Shown piece by piece: positions 6,908 to 14,275 of a stretch of 32,326 nt of DNA. The first letter of the stretch is position 1. Each line of letters opens with the position of its first letter. Location: NCBI GenBank assembly GCA_020637615.1, contig JACKKC010000031.1:1-32326 (forward strand), in the 5' to 3' direction. The notes beneath the pieces are model-generated. The model saw only the letters and a list, made by a program, of their open reading frames with translations. It had not been told where the DNA came from and searched no databases. The position numbers and the translations under genes are program-made. This DNA comes from Rhodovulum sp. GTDB lineage: Bacteria > Pseudomonadota > Alphaproteobacteria > Rhodobacterales > Rhodobacteraceae.

Positions 6908-8643
6908 CGCGTTTCCCCCCTGAGGATGCGCTTGCCCAGCGCACTGAGCAGATAGCCGTAGGCGGCCTTCAGGGCCGACGGGCTGGCGTCGGCGTCGAAT
7001 CCGGTGAGGGCGAGCGCCTTGAGGCCCCCGCTCGCGGCGACCAGCTCCATTGCGGTCGAGCATTCGCGGTAGCTGAGGCCCGCTTCGAGCTCGTCCGGCT
7101 CCATGCCGCGGCCGACCGAGGCGTCGAGCACCAGCGCGAAGCCGTCGGAGAGCACCGTGACCCTCTGCAGCGCGCGGCGCATCGCCTCGCGGATGCCGAC
7201 GAGGTCGATGTCCTCCATGGTCAGTGCCAGGACATCGCGCCGGCGGATCAGATCGGATTCCTCGCGCGTCGCGGTGCGCAATCCGACCAGGGCCAGCGAC
7301 TCGGGTTCGGCGGCGGCGGCCGGGCCGAGTTCGGAATCGCACCACAGGAGCCCGAGCTCGGCGCGGTCGCTGATCCCGGTGGTGATGCTCTCCCAGGTCT
7401 CGGCGCGCCTGGCGCAGATCCAGAGCGGCAGGTCGCCCGGGTCGGTCGCGCCGTCCGTCGCGGTCGCGAGCCCCACCTCGCGCACCTCGGCAAGGAAGGC
7501 CGCCGTCTCCGGCCGCGCGGCGAGTGCCCCCGGGGCAAAGAGCCGAAGCCGGGTCGGCCGCGGTGCGATCTTCTCGCGGCCGACGAGATGCTTCTCGACG
7601 TAGGGCGAGAGGAACGCCTGCACCAGCGCGCCATAATCCATGTCGAATCGGATCGGGTCGCCGACCGCGAAGCGCTTCGACCCGGTCAGATCGACGATCA
7701 GGTGGTCGCTGGAGGCGGTGGTGATCTCGACGTCGGGATCGCGGGCGGTCAGGCCCTCGGGGCGCATGTCGACGCGCCCGAGGTTGACGATGCCGCGAAC
7801 CCGCTCGCCGCGGTCGACGAAAGTCTTGACCATGCCGAAGGCGTCGCGCCCGGTCTCGCCCTCGGGCAGCGAGTGCTTGGTCTTGATCTCGACGAGCTCC
7901 GCCTCGAGCGAGAAGGCGTCGCCGCGCAGCCAGGGCAGGGTATCGCCGGTGATCGAGTTCTCGCCGCGCAGGATGGCGGCGCCGATCCGGAGCTGGTTGA
8001 TGCGCGCGGGCATGGCCGCCTGCTCCATCAGCGGCAGATTGGCGGAATTGCCCCCCGAGACCGTGTCGAGCCGCACGCCGAAGCGCGCCTCCACCGCCTC
8101 GACATGGGCGGCGAGCGCCTCGAGCTTCTGCATGGTCGGGAGCACGCCGCTGGCGCACATGAAGTTCGCCCCCAGCCCCGCCAGCCGCAGGCCGGGCGAT
8201 TCCAGCACCAGCTCGCAGAGCGGCATCAGCTCCTCCGCCGAAACGCCCTCGCGCCGGTCGCCCATCTCCAGCATCACGATCACGTCGTGCACCCGGGCCT
8301 GCTGCACCGCGGCGGTGTCGAGCGCCTCGAGGACGGCGCGCTCCGAGTTAAGGCTGGCGTCGCAGAGGCGCACCACATCCGGCGCCTCCGTGATCGACGG
8401 GATGCGCAGCATCATGATCGGGCATGTCAGGCCGCCGCGGCGCAATCGGCGCACGTTGTCGATGCGCGATTCGCCGAGCCCCGTGGCGCCGCCGCGCAGC
8501 ATCGCGCGGCCCACCATCGGCAGGCCGCCGGTCGCCTTGGTGACGCCGTAGACCGCAACGCCCTGGGCGGCGCAGCGGCCGACGATCGCACGGGTGTTCT
8601 CCGCGATCGCCTCCAGGTCGATGGCTATGGTCGGCGCAGGCAT
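6904..8643 (-). CDS. PLP-dependent ornithine/alanine-racemase-like domain fused to a degenerate arginase-like domain
   Basis: This encodes 579 residues, against about 350 for stand-alone ornithine-racemase-like proteins. Residues 1-355 match that family: Lys36 in VYGVTKATGG is the expected PLP lysine, followed by GLGESRIDN, MLEMGDRREGV, VSGGNSANLP and LRIGAAILRG. Residues about 365-579 follow the arginase fold: ALVGLRTATREESDLIRR, LTMEDIDLVGI and GLSYRECSTAMELVA align with arginase helices and strands. The metal motifs are broken: GGDH is lost near 410, DAHxD is C435-D436-S437-E438, and DxDxxDP is D507-A-S-V-G. Only D436 and D507 of six ligands appear kept. A GGAAAG site precedes the ATG. The likely role is L/D-arginine (or ornithine) racemisation, feeding the D-amino-acid dehydrogenase. 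The second domain is probably non-catalytic and may bind guanidino ligands. Confidence 0.8.
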   Translation of the reverse strand: MPAPTIAIDLEAIAENTRAIVGRCAAQGVAVYGVTKATGGLPMVGRAMLRGGATGLGESRIDNVRRLRRGGLTCPIMMLRIPSITEAPDVVRLCDASLNSERAVLEALDTAAVQQARVHDVIVMLEMGDRREGVSAEELMPLCELVLESPGLRLAGLGANFMCASGVLPTMQKLEALAAHVEAVEARFGVRLDTVSGGNSANLPLMEQAAMPARINQLRIGAAILRGENSITGDTLPWLRGDAFSLEAELVEIKTKHSLPEGETGRDAFGMVKTFVDRGERVRGIVNLGRVDMRPEGLTARDPDVEITTASSDHLIVDLTGSKRFAVGDPIRFDMDYGALVQAFLSPYVEKHLVGREKIAPRPTRLRLFAPGALAARPETAAFLAEVREVGLATATDGATDPGDLPLWICARRAETWESITTGISDRAELGLLWCDSELGPAAAAEPESLALVGLRTATREESDLIRRRDVLALTMEDIDLVGIREAMRRALQRVTVLSDGFALVLDASVGRGMEPDELEAGLSYRECSTAMELVAASGGLKALALTGFDADASPSALKAAYGYLLSALGKRILRGETR

Positions 8644-8682
8644 GGGCTTTCCAGGATGGACCGATCCGGCCGTGGCGCCGGA

Positions 8683-9438
8683 TCAGCGGACGTCGGCGAT
8701 GAACTTCTGGAAGACCTCGGTCTTGGGGGAGCCAAACATCTCCTTGGGCGGACCCTGCTCGGCGATCTTGCCCTTGTGCATGAAGACGACCTCGGTGGAG
8801 ACGTCCCGGGCGAAGCTCATCTCGTGGGTGACCACGATCATCGTCCGGCCCTCGGCGGCGAGCGACTGCATGACCCGCAGCACCTCGCCGACCAGCTCGG
8901 GGTCGAGCGCCGAGGTCGGCTCGTCGAAGAGGATCGCGTCGGGCTCCATGCAGAGCGCCCGGGCGATCGCCACCCGCTGCTGCTGGCCGCCGGAGAGCTG
9001 CGAGGGATACATGTTCATCCGCTCGGCGAGGCCCACCCGCACCAGCAGCGCCTCGGCACGTTCCTTGACCTCGGCCTTCGGCTGCTTGAGCACGTGGATC
9101 GGCCCCTCCATGACGTTCTCGATCGCCGTGCGATGGGTCCAGAGATTGAACTGCTGGAAGACCATGCCGAGCCGCTGGCGCGCGCGCTCCACCTGGCGCA
9201 TGTCGGCCGGGTGGCCGTTCTTGACGACGATCTCCTCGCCATGCACCGAGACTTTGCCCGAGGTCGGCGGATCGAGCATGTTGAGGCAGCGCAGGAAGGT
9301 CGACTTGCCCGACCCCGACGAGCCGAGGATCGAGATCACGTCGTGATTGCGCGCCTCCAGCGTGATGCCCTTGAGCACCTCGAGCGAGCCGAAGGACTTG
9401 CAGATGTCCTCGGCCTTCAGAACCACTGCCTCGGCCAT
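8683..9438 (-). CDS. Polar amino-acid ABC transporter ATP-binding protein (HisP/ArtP/GlnQ type)
   Basis: This encodes 251 residues with every ABC ATPase element: Walker A GSSGSGKS at 39-46, a Q-loop in VFQQFNLW, the signature LSGGQQQR, Walker B ILFDEPTSALDP and the H-loop VVTHEMSFA. The insertion after the Walker A region and the HisP-like FNLWTHRTAIENV place it in the polar/basic amino-acid importer group. The ATG at 9438 shares its A with the TGA of the permease gene upstream (TGATG), and GGGAGA is the ribosome-binding site. It energises the two permeases encoded just upstream. The substrate (arginine or a related cationic amino acid) is inferred from the catabolic genes in the operon. Confidence 0.93.
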   Translation of the reverse strand: MAEAVVLKAEDICKSFGSLEVLKGITLEARNHDVISILGSSGSGKSTFLRCLNMLDPPTSGKVSVHGEEIVVKNGHPADMRQVERARQRLGMVFQQFNLWTHRTAIENVMEGPIHVLKQPKAEVKERAEALLVRVGLAERMNMYPSQLSGGQQQRVAIARALCMEPDAILFDEPTSALDPELVGEVLRVMQSLAAEGRTMIVVTHEMSFARDVSTEVVFMHKGKIAEQGPPKEMFGSPKTEVFQKFIADVR

Positions 9439-10169
9439 CAAGCGGTCTCCCTTTTCGTCATCGCTCCGAGAAGCGAAGGCCGTTTTCCGTGGATATGCGG
9501 GCTCAGGCGATGCTCGAACCGGCGCCAGATCCAGACGAAGGCGGCGGTGAGACAGAGATAGAGCACCGCGGCCCAGATATAGACGGAGAAATCGAAGGTC
9601 TTCTGGAAGATCGCCCGCGTCTGGCCCATCAGGTCGAAGACCGTCACCACGCTCGCCAGCGCGCTCGCCTTGATCAAGAGGATGATCTCGTTGCCGAGCG
9701 CCGGCCAGGCGATGCGGTAGGCGTGCGGGAAGACGACGCGTCGCAGGCTCATGACGTAGCTCATGCCCACCGCCTTGCCCGCCTCGATCTCGCCATGGGG
9801 CACGCCCATGATGCCGCCGCGCAGGATCTCGGTCTGATAGGCGGTGGAATTCATCACGAAGGCGAGCAGCGCGCAATTGAACGGCTCGCGGAAGAAGTTC
9901 CAGAGTCCGATGTCCTGCAGGAACGGCCGGAACTGGCCGGAGCCGTAGTAGATCAGGAACATCTGCGCGAGCAGCGGCGTGCCGCGCATGAACGAGATGT
10001 AGAAGCGCAGCGGAACCTGCGCGGCCGGCCCGCCGTTCACGCGCACCAGCGCCAGCAGCGGCGCCAGGAACCCGGCGATGATGGCGCCGAGGCCGGCGAG
10101 CTTGATGGTAATGCCGACGCCCGAGAGGAGTTCCGGCCAGAACTGGGCGAATACACCGAAGACGTCCAT
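9438..10169 (-). CDS. Polar amino-acid ABC transporter permease (HisM/ArtM type)
   Basis: This encodes 243 residues with an N-terminal hydrophobic segment (TIKLAGLGAIIAGFLAPLLA) and several further membrane spans. The conserved cytoplasmic EAA loop that contacts the ATPase is visible as GEIEAGKAVGMSYVMSLRRVVFP. The motif RFYISFMRGTPLLAQMFLIY is the usual polar amino-acid permease signature. The start is preceded by GGAGGG. The gene begins two bases after the stop of the sister permease gene and its own stop overlaps the ATPase start. It forms the inner-membrane channel together with the protein encoded at 10171-10875. Confidence 0.92.
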   Translation of the reverse strand: MDVFGVFAQFWPELLSGVGITIKLAGLGAIIAGFLAPLLALVRVNGGPAAQVPLRFYISFMRGTPLLAQMFLIYYGSGQFRPFLQDIGLWNFFREPFNCALLAFVMNSTAYQTEILRGGIMGVPHGEIEAGKAVGMSYVMSLRRVVFPHAYRIAWPALGNEIILLIKASALASVVTVFDLMGQTRAIFQKTFDFSVYIWAAVLYLCLTAAFVWIWRRFEHRLSPHIHGKRPSLLGAMTKRETA

Positions 10170-10170
10170 C

Positions 10171-10875
10171 TCAGGCCCTCCGTACGCCGCGGTTCGCCCG
10201 CTTCTCGAGCCGCGCCAGCACGATCTCGGAGATCACGCAGAGTGCCCAGTAGATCAGGCAGGCGGCGAGGAAGAAGGTGAAGGGCTGCTTGGTGGAGCGC
10301 ACCGCCACCTGGGTCATGCGCATCAGGTCATCGAGGGCGATGACGGAGACGAGCGCGGTATCCTTGAGCAGGTTGATCCAGAGGTTGCCGAGCCCGGGCA
10401 GGGCGAAGCGCCAGACCTGGGGAAGCATGATGCGGAAGAAGACCTGCGTGGGCCGCATGCCGACCGCCTTGCCCGCCTCCATCTGCCCCTTGTTGAGCGA
10501 CTGGAAGGCGCCGCGCAGCACCTCGCCGGCGAAGGCGCCGAAGACGAGGCCGAGCGCGATGACGCCGGCCACGAAGGAGCTGAGTTCGACCCGCGCATCG
10601 GGGTTCCACGAACTCACGATCGAGTTCAGCAGGAGCCCGAGGCCGTTGTAGACCACGAAGAGCGTGAGCAGCTCCGGCAGCCCGCGCATGATGGTGGTAT
10701 AGCCGGTGCCGATCGCCCGCAGCCACCGGTACGGCGACAGCGAGGCCCCGGCGGCCGCGAAGCCGAGCAGAAGCCCGACCGGCAGCGCCGTCAGCGCCAG
10801 CTGGATGGTGACGAGAAGGCCCTGCAGGAGCTGATCGCCCCAGCCGGCCTCGCCGAATGAGAACAGTTCTAGCAA
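10171..10875 (-). CDS. Polar amino-acid ABC transporter permease (HisQ type), TTG start
   Basis: This encodes 234 residues. The only sensible start is TTG at 10875-10873, giving M-L-E-L-F-S-F-G; no ATG or GTG is available before the first membrane segment. GGGGGAG lies about ten bases upstream. Hydrophobic spans begin at LLQGLLVTIQLALTALPVGLL. The EAA loop reads GQMEAGKAVGMRPTQVFFRIMLP, and GYTTIMRGLPELLTLFVVY is the permease signature. It pairs with the HisM-type protein. The weak start codon and the strong intercistronic stem upstream (10898-10928) would both lower its expression relative to the binding protein, as expected in this transporter class. Confidence 0.9.
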   Translation of the reverse strand: MLELFSFGEAGWGDQLLQGLLVTIQLALTALPVGLLLGFAAAGASLSPYRWLRAIGTGYTTIMRGLPELLTLFVVYNGLGLLLNSIVSSWNPDARVELSSFVAGVIALGLVFGAFAGEVLRGAFQSLNKGQMEAGKAVGMRPTQVFFRIMLPQVWRFALPGLGNLWINLLKDTALVSVIALDDLMRMTQVAVRSTKQPFTFFLAACLIYWALCVISEIVLARLEKRANRGVRRA

Positions 10876-10897
10876 GTGCCGATCTCCCCCGCCCGTT

Positions 10898-10928
10898 GCG
10901 GCGCGGCGATCTCAGGCCGCCGCACCGC
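10898..10928 (-). promoter_or_regulatory. Intercistronic stem-loop between binding-protein and permease genes
   Basis: On the minus-strand transcript, arms GCGGTGCGGCG and CGCCGCGCCGC pair over 11 bp with one G-U pair and a 9-base loop. The stem begins 12 bases after the binding-protein stop codon. There is no T tract. Such stems after periplasmic binding-protein genes commonly protect the upstream mRNA or reduce read-through, giving more binding protein than permease. That role is inferred from position. Confidence 0.55.
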
Positions 10929-10940
10929 CTCCCGCGATCG

Positions 10941-11726
10941 TCAGCTCGAAGCCTTCATGGTGAAGACGTCGATCGGGAAGTACTTGTCGTTGATGGTCTT
11001 GTAGGTTCCATCCGCGCGGATCGCCTCGAGCGCGGCGTTCAGCTTCTCCCGCAGTTCGTTGTCTTCCTGGCGCACGGCGATCCCGACGCCTTCGCCCACG
11101 TACTGCGCATCGGTGATCGGCTCGCCGATGATCTCGCAGCAGGTGCCGTCGTCCGTGTTGTTGAGCCAGTCGAGCAGCGGCAGCATGTCGCCGACCTGCA
11201 GGTCGAGCCGACCGCTGGCAAGGTCGAGATTGACCTCGTCCTGGGTCGGATAGAGCCGGATGTCGGCGCTGGGATAGGCCACCTCGACGAAGTTGGCCTG
11301 GGTGGTGCCCGACTGGGCGCCGATCACCAGTCCCGACATCGCCTCGTCGGTGAACTCCGTGATCCCGGACTCCTTGGGCGCCACATGGGCCATGGCGGCC
11401 GTGTAATAGGGGTCGGTGAAGGCGACCTGGTTCTTCCGCTCCTCGGTGATGAACATCGAGGCGATGATCAGGTCGTATTTCTTGGCGAGCAGCCCGGGGA
11501 TGATCCCGTCCCAGTCCTGGGCGACGACCTCGCATTCGACCCCCATCTGCGCACAGAGCGCCAGGCCGATCTCGACGTCGAATCCTGTGACGGTTCCGGA
11601 GGAATCGATGAAGTTGAACGGAGGATAGGCGCCCTCCGTGCCGAGGCGAAGCTTCTCCTGCGCGGTGGCTGCGGTGCCGAAGGCAATGACCGCGGCCGCC
11701 GCGAATGCCAAGTGACGTATCGCCAT
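10941..11726 (-). CDS. Periplasmic cationic/polar amino-acid binding protein of the ABC transporter
   Basis: This encodes 261 residues of the SBP_bac_3 family. A Sec signal peptide is clear: MAIRH, a hydrophobic core, then cleavage expected after ATA before QEKLR. The mature protein starts with the family pattern LRLGTEGAYPPFNFIDSSG and then GFDVEIGLALCAQMG and DWDGIIPGLLAKKYDLIIASM, as in HisJ/ArgT/ArtJ. The start is ATG at 11726 with GGGAGAA upstream. It is the first gene of the ten-gene operon, and paired direct repeats lie just upstream at 11745-11781. It delivers the amino acid to the HisQ/HisM-type permeases. Arginine or ornithine is the likely ligand by context. Confidence 0.9.
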   Translation of the reverse strand: MAIRHLAFAAAAVIAFGTAATAQEKLRLGTEGAYPPFNFIDSSGTVTGFDVEIGLALCAQMGVECEVVAQDWDGIIPGLLAKKYDLIIASMFITEERKNQVAFTDPYYTAAMAHVAPKESGITEFTDEAMSGLVIGAQSGTTQANFVEVAYPSADIRLYPTQDEVNLDLASGRLDLQVGDMLPLLDWLNNTDDGTCCEIIGEPITDAQYVGEGVGIAVRQEDNELREKLNAALEAIRADGTYKTINDKYFPIDVFTMKASS

Positions 11727-11744
11727 CTGCGTTCTCCCTATTTT

Positions 11745-11781
11745 TAGATATGCTTGCATGATTGTTAGATTTGATTGCATG
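11745..11781. promoter_or_regulatory. Paired direct repeats at the operon promoter
   Basis: TAGATATGCTTGCATG (11745-11760) and TAGATTTGATTGCATG (11766-11781) match at 14 of 16 positions and start 21 bp apart, which is two helical turns. They lie 18 to 55 bp upstream of the first operon gene, in a stretch much richer in A and T than its surroundings. They are where the promoter would be, so a regulator binding one face of the DNA, most likely a repressor, is plausible. No -35/-10 pair is convincing by eye. Confidence 0.5.
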
Positions 11782-12031
11782 CGGTCCCTGAGGCCATCTT
11801 GCACACTTGAACGGCAAAGGAAATCGTTAATGCCCCCGCGTCGGTCCGGCCGCCAGGACCGGGCCGGGCAGGCCGAAAACCACCGCCACCGCCGGGCGAT
11901 AGCGCGATCCCGGGCGATGCGGAGGCGATGCCTCGGGCCGGAGTCCGGGCATACTCCGAAGGGGCCGGCGACACGGCCGTTGATTCGGTTCGACGTTTCC
12001 GCAAACTGCCGAGTGGAGGCAGGGAGGCCAG
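11782..12031. other. Divergent intergenic region without a recognisable gene
   Basis: This is the rest of the 305-bp gap between the transporter operon (minus) and the small gene at 12032 (plus). I see no convincing ORF. A small dyad (CGGTCC at 11842-11847 and GGACCG at 11856-11861) is present. It contains no copy of the ATGG-N-YCAT palindrome. Confidence 0.5.
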
Positions 12032-12385
12032 ATGCAACCAAGGATCGTCGCGACCCTTGCGGTTACCCAGGCCGAGATCCCCGAGCTCGTGGCGAGCTAC
12101 CGCATCACCGCCTATCCGGTTATCGTGCGGACCGAACGCCAGCACCTCGGGGGCGGGTTCGGCGACCAGTCGCGCCGGCCGTTCACCTGGTCGGTGCTGC
12201 TGCAGGTGGATGGTCAATGGGCCCGGGTGGAAAGCACCCGCGGCGCCGTGCGCGAATGGGGCAGCCTCGACCGCCTCGAACGCTGGCTGCGCTCCCATGG
12301 ATTTCGCTACTTATGGCTGCAGAACGAGCTCGACCCCTTCGAGACCCCCGAGGCCGAGACGCCCTTCCGTACCGGCCTGAAATAG
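12032..12385 (+). CDS. Small conserved protein of unknown function (paralogue of 868-1212)
   Basis: This encodes 117 residues from an ATG with a good GGGAGG ribosome-binding site. The core matches the protein at 868-1212 at about 52 of 93 positions, including YRI, RTER, GGF, VDGQWA, VES-x-RG, REW and SLDRLERWLRS-x-GF. Its N-terminus (MQPRIVAT) supports the ATG chosen for the other copy. It has no signal peptide and no membrane segment. It stands alone, ends at a strong bidirectional terminator and converges on the ATP-grasp gene. I do not recognise the family. Two diverged copies in 11 kb around one pathway suggest a function tied to it rather than a stray duplicate. Confidence 0.8.
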   Translation: MQPRIVATLAVTQAEIPELVASYRITAYPVIVRTERQHLGGGFGDQSRRPFTWSVLLQVDGQWARVESTRGAVREWGSLDRLERWLRSHGFRYLWLQNELDPFETPEAETPFRTGLK

Positions 12386-12420
12386 CGAGGATCCGGCATG
12401 GGATCCCTGCCGCAGGGGAA

Positions 12421-12451
12421 CGGTTCACGGCAGCAGCTGCGCCGTGAACCG
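12421..12451. terminator. Strong bidirectional terminator-like stem-loop
   Basis: CGGTTCACGGC and GCCGTGAACCG form a perfect 11-bp stem with a 9-base loop. The stem lies between the converging ends of the small gene (12385) and the ATP-grasp gene (12472). A T tract is absent on both sides, as is common in very GC-rich genomes. The position makes shared termination likely. Confidence 0.7.
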
Positions 12452-12471
12452 CATCGAGGCATGGTCTGCGT

Positions 12472-13923
12472 CTAGTACCACTTGCCCGAGGAGAAGTCCG
12501 GCGGCGGCACCATGTGGACCTGCGGCGCCGGCGGCACGCTGGAGAACTGCGCCTTGATCCCGGCATTCCAGAGCTTCGCCCGCTCGAGAAGCTCGCGGTC
12601 CGCGGTCTGCATCCGGCCGCGGGTCATCAGGATGCCCAGATCGGCGCCATGGTAGCAGTATTCGCCCACGCCGTAGACCCGCAGGTAGAAGGCCTCGCTC
12701 TCGTCGCCGATGCTGGTGACGTTCAGCGCCGGGCGCTGGAACTGCACCCCGTCGGGGCCGAGCTTCCAGATGCCCGATTGCGGCGCCCTGGTGATCAGCT
12801 CGACCTTGTCCTCGGTCTGCTTCAGGACGAGCTGGGTCCAGTTGTCGTAATGGGTCCAGCGCTCCTGAATCGCCGCGAGGTCGAGCTCCCAGTCCACATC
12901 GAGATACTCGAGCAGGTGGAACAGGAACAGCGGGCAGCCGCCGTAGGTGGTGGTGATCAGGTTCGTCGGGGGCGAGGCGCCGCTGATTCGCGGGTTGAGC
13001 TCGCCCAGATAGACCTCGTTCGTGTCGGTATCGAGCAGGAAGTCGAGGCAGAAGACGCCCTTGTAGCCTTCGCCGTAGAGCCTGTCGCCGAACTTCCGCG
13101 CCATCTCGCGCACCTTGTCCGGAACCCCCTCGGGCAGGATGTCCGGCGCCATGTCGTTGCCGCACCAGCCGCCCTTGTAGGGGGTGATCTCCTCGAAGCC
13201 GGTGATGTCGGTCATCACCGGCCCGACCAGCGTGCCGTGCCGCGTGGCGCAGCCCTCGATGGTGCCCGGCAGGTGGTTGATGCGCTTCATCACCTTGAGC
13301 TCTTCGCCGCGCATCTTCGGCGCATAGCGGTCCCAGTCGGCTTCCGACTTCACGAAGAAGGTGGTCCGCCCGGAATCCCCGTAGGGCGTCTGCACGACGA
13401 GATCCGAGCCGAGCCCGGCGCTCTCGGCGAGCTCGGTCAGTTCGGCATAGCTCTCCGCCCGGCCCATGGTGTTCGGGGCCGAGGCCACGCCGGCCTCGTT
13501 GCCGAGCCGCGTGGTCTCGATCTTCGAGTCGAGCCGGTTGCGCATCTCGTAGGACGGCAGGGCGATGTCGATGCCGACCTCTTCACAGAGCTGCTCGGTC
13601 TCGTCGTCGAACATCACGAAGAGCGCCTTGCCCCGCGGCTTGGACTTCACCTGGGCGCGGAAGTCGGGATGGTCGACGAGATAGTTCGCCACATCCTCCA
13701 TGGACTTGAATTCCGGCGCCTGGCTGGTGCGCGGAACGAAGCAGCGCGGATGTGCCCCCTCGAAGATGTCGAAATAATTGATGTACTCAAGCGCCCCGAC
13801 CCACTGATCGAGGCCCAGCAGACTGAATGGAGTGGGGGTGATGACGTAGATCGGCGTTTCGTTGCGCCTGAGATAGCGGTAGATTTCGCTCAGGTTCCTG
13901 AGTTTCGGCCGGTCTGTGCCCAT
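12472..13923 (-). CDS. ATP-grasp enzyme, carboxylate-amine ligase-like, product unknown
   Basis: This encodes 483 residues from ATG 13923, with GGAGGG six bases upstream. An N-terminal domain of about 110 residues precedes an ATP-grasp core. VVQTPYGDSGRTTFFV resembles the glycine-rich lid and ELKVMKRI the adenine-binding strand. GVFCLDFLLDTDTNEVYLGELNPRISGAS carries the magnesium-binding acidic/Asn residues (D...E-x-N-x-R) typical of biotin-carboxylase-like ATP-grasp ligases. ATP-grasp enzymes join a carboxylate to an amine or thiol through an acyl phosphate. The gene diverges from the amidase operon. Both units have a matching palindrome upstream, as does the C45 hydrolase. I cannot name the substrates. 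Formation of an amide between an amino acid or guanidino acid and another partner is a guess from neighbours. Confidence 0.75.
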   Translation of the reverse strand: MGTDRPKLRNLSEIYRYLRRNETPIYVITPTPFSLLGLDQWVGALEYINYFDIFEGAHPRCFVPRTSQAPEFKSMEDVANYLVDHPDFRAQVKSKPRGKALFVMFDDETEQLCEEVGIDIALPSYEMRNRLDSKIETTRLGNEAGVASAPNTMGRAESYAELTELAESAGLGSDLVVQTPYGDSGRTTFFVKSEADWDRYAPKMRGEELKVMKRINHLPGTIEGCATRHGTLVGPVMTDITGFEEITPYKGGWCGNDMAPDILPEGVPDKVREMARKFGDRLYGEGYKGVFCLDFLLDTDTNEVYLGELNPRISGASPPTNLITTTYGGCPLFLFHLLEYLDVDWELDLAAIQERWTHYDNWTQLVLKQTEDKVELITRAPQSGIWKLGPDGVQFQRPALNVTSIGDESEAFYLRVYGVGEYCYHGADLGILMTRGRMQTADRELLERAKLWNAGIKAQFSSVPPAPQVHMVPPPDFSSGKWY

Positions 13924-14073
13924 GATCCCTCCCACTGCACTTGCTTCCCGTCGTTGGGGGTGGCCGTGGCATGCGATGCCCAGCCCCGCCGCCGCAAGCA
14001 TCGCGCCGGGCGTCTTGTCGCGTCAAGCGCCAAGTCCCGCGCTGGCCGAGGCGCCGCGGCGGCTAGGCTCTAT

Positions 14074-14090
14074 CATCATGGGCCATGATG
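14074..14090. promoter_or_regulatory. Palindromic operator candidate (site B)
   Basis: CATCATGGGCCATGATG is a perfect dyad: 8-bp arms around one base. It lies 150 bp upstream of the ATP-grasp start. Read toward that gene the sequence is CATCATGGCCCATGATG followed by ATAGA. This matches site C, read toward its own gene and followed by ATCGA, so the similarity extends beyond the dyad and keeps its orientation to the promoter. Confidence 0.6.
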
Positions 14091-14275
14091 CTTGCGGAAA
14101 CCGGGATGTGAACCCGGGCTTCCGGACCGCGTCGACAGGGTTCAATAAGGGGCTCCGGGGCCGAATATCCTTGGAAACGATGCATGTGATGGTGGTTTCG
14201 TGGCCGATTGGCACCGGGTCCGCCGCTGTGATTCATGACGCATTGACAAACGATCCTCCGACATCAGATCGTGTG
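14091..14275. other. Spacer between divergent promoters, no gene seen
   Basis: The 185 bases between sites B and C contain no convincing ORF. TTGACA at 14243-14248 is a candidate -35 box for the plus-strand amidase operon, although a matching -10 at normal spacing is weak. The remaining 150 bases from site B to the ATP-grasp start form a long untranslated leader on the minus strand. Confidence 0.4.

Noticed and set aside
5957..9561. Very long alternative frames on both strands across the ureohydrolase, racemase and ATPase (up to 657 codons)
   Set aside because: All three genes show intact family motifs in other frames. Long shadows are expected at this GC content.
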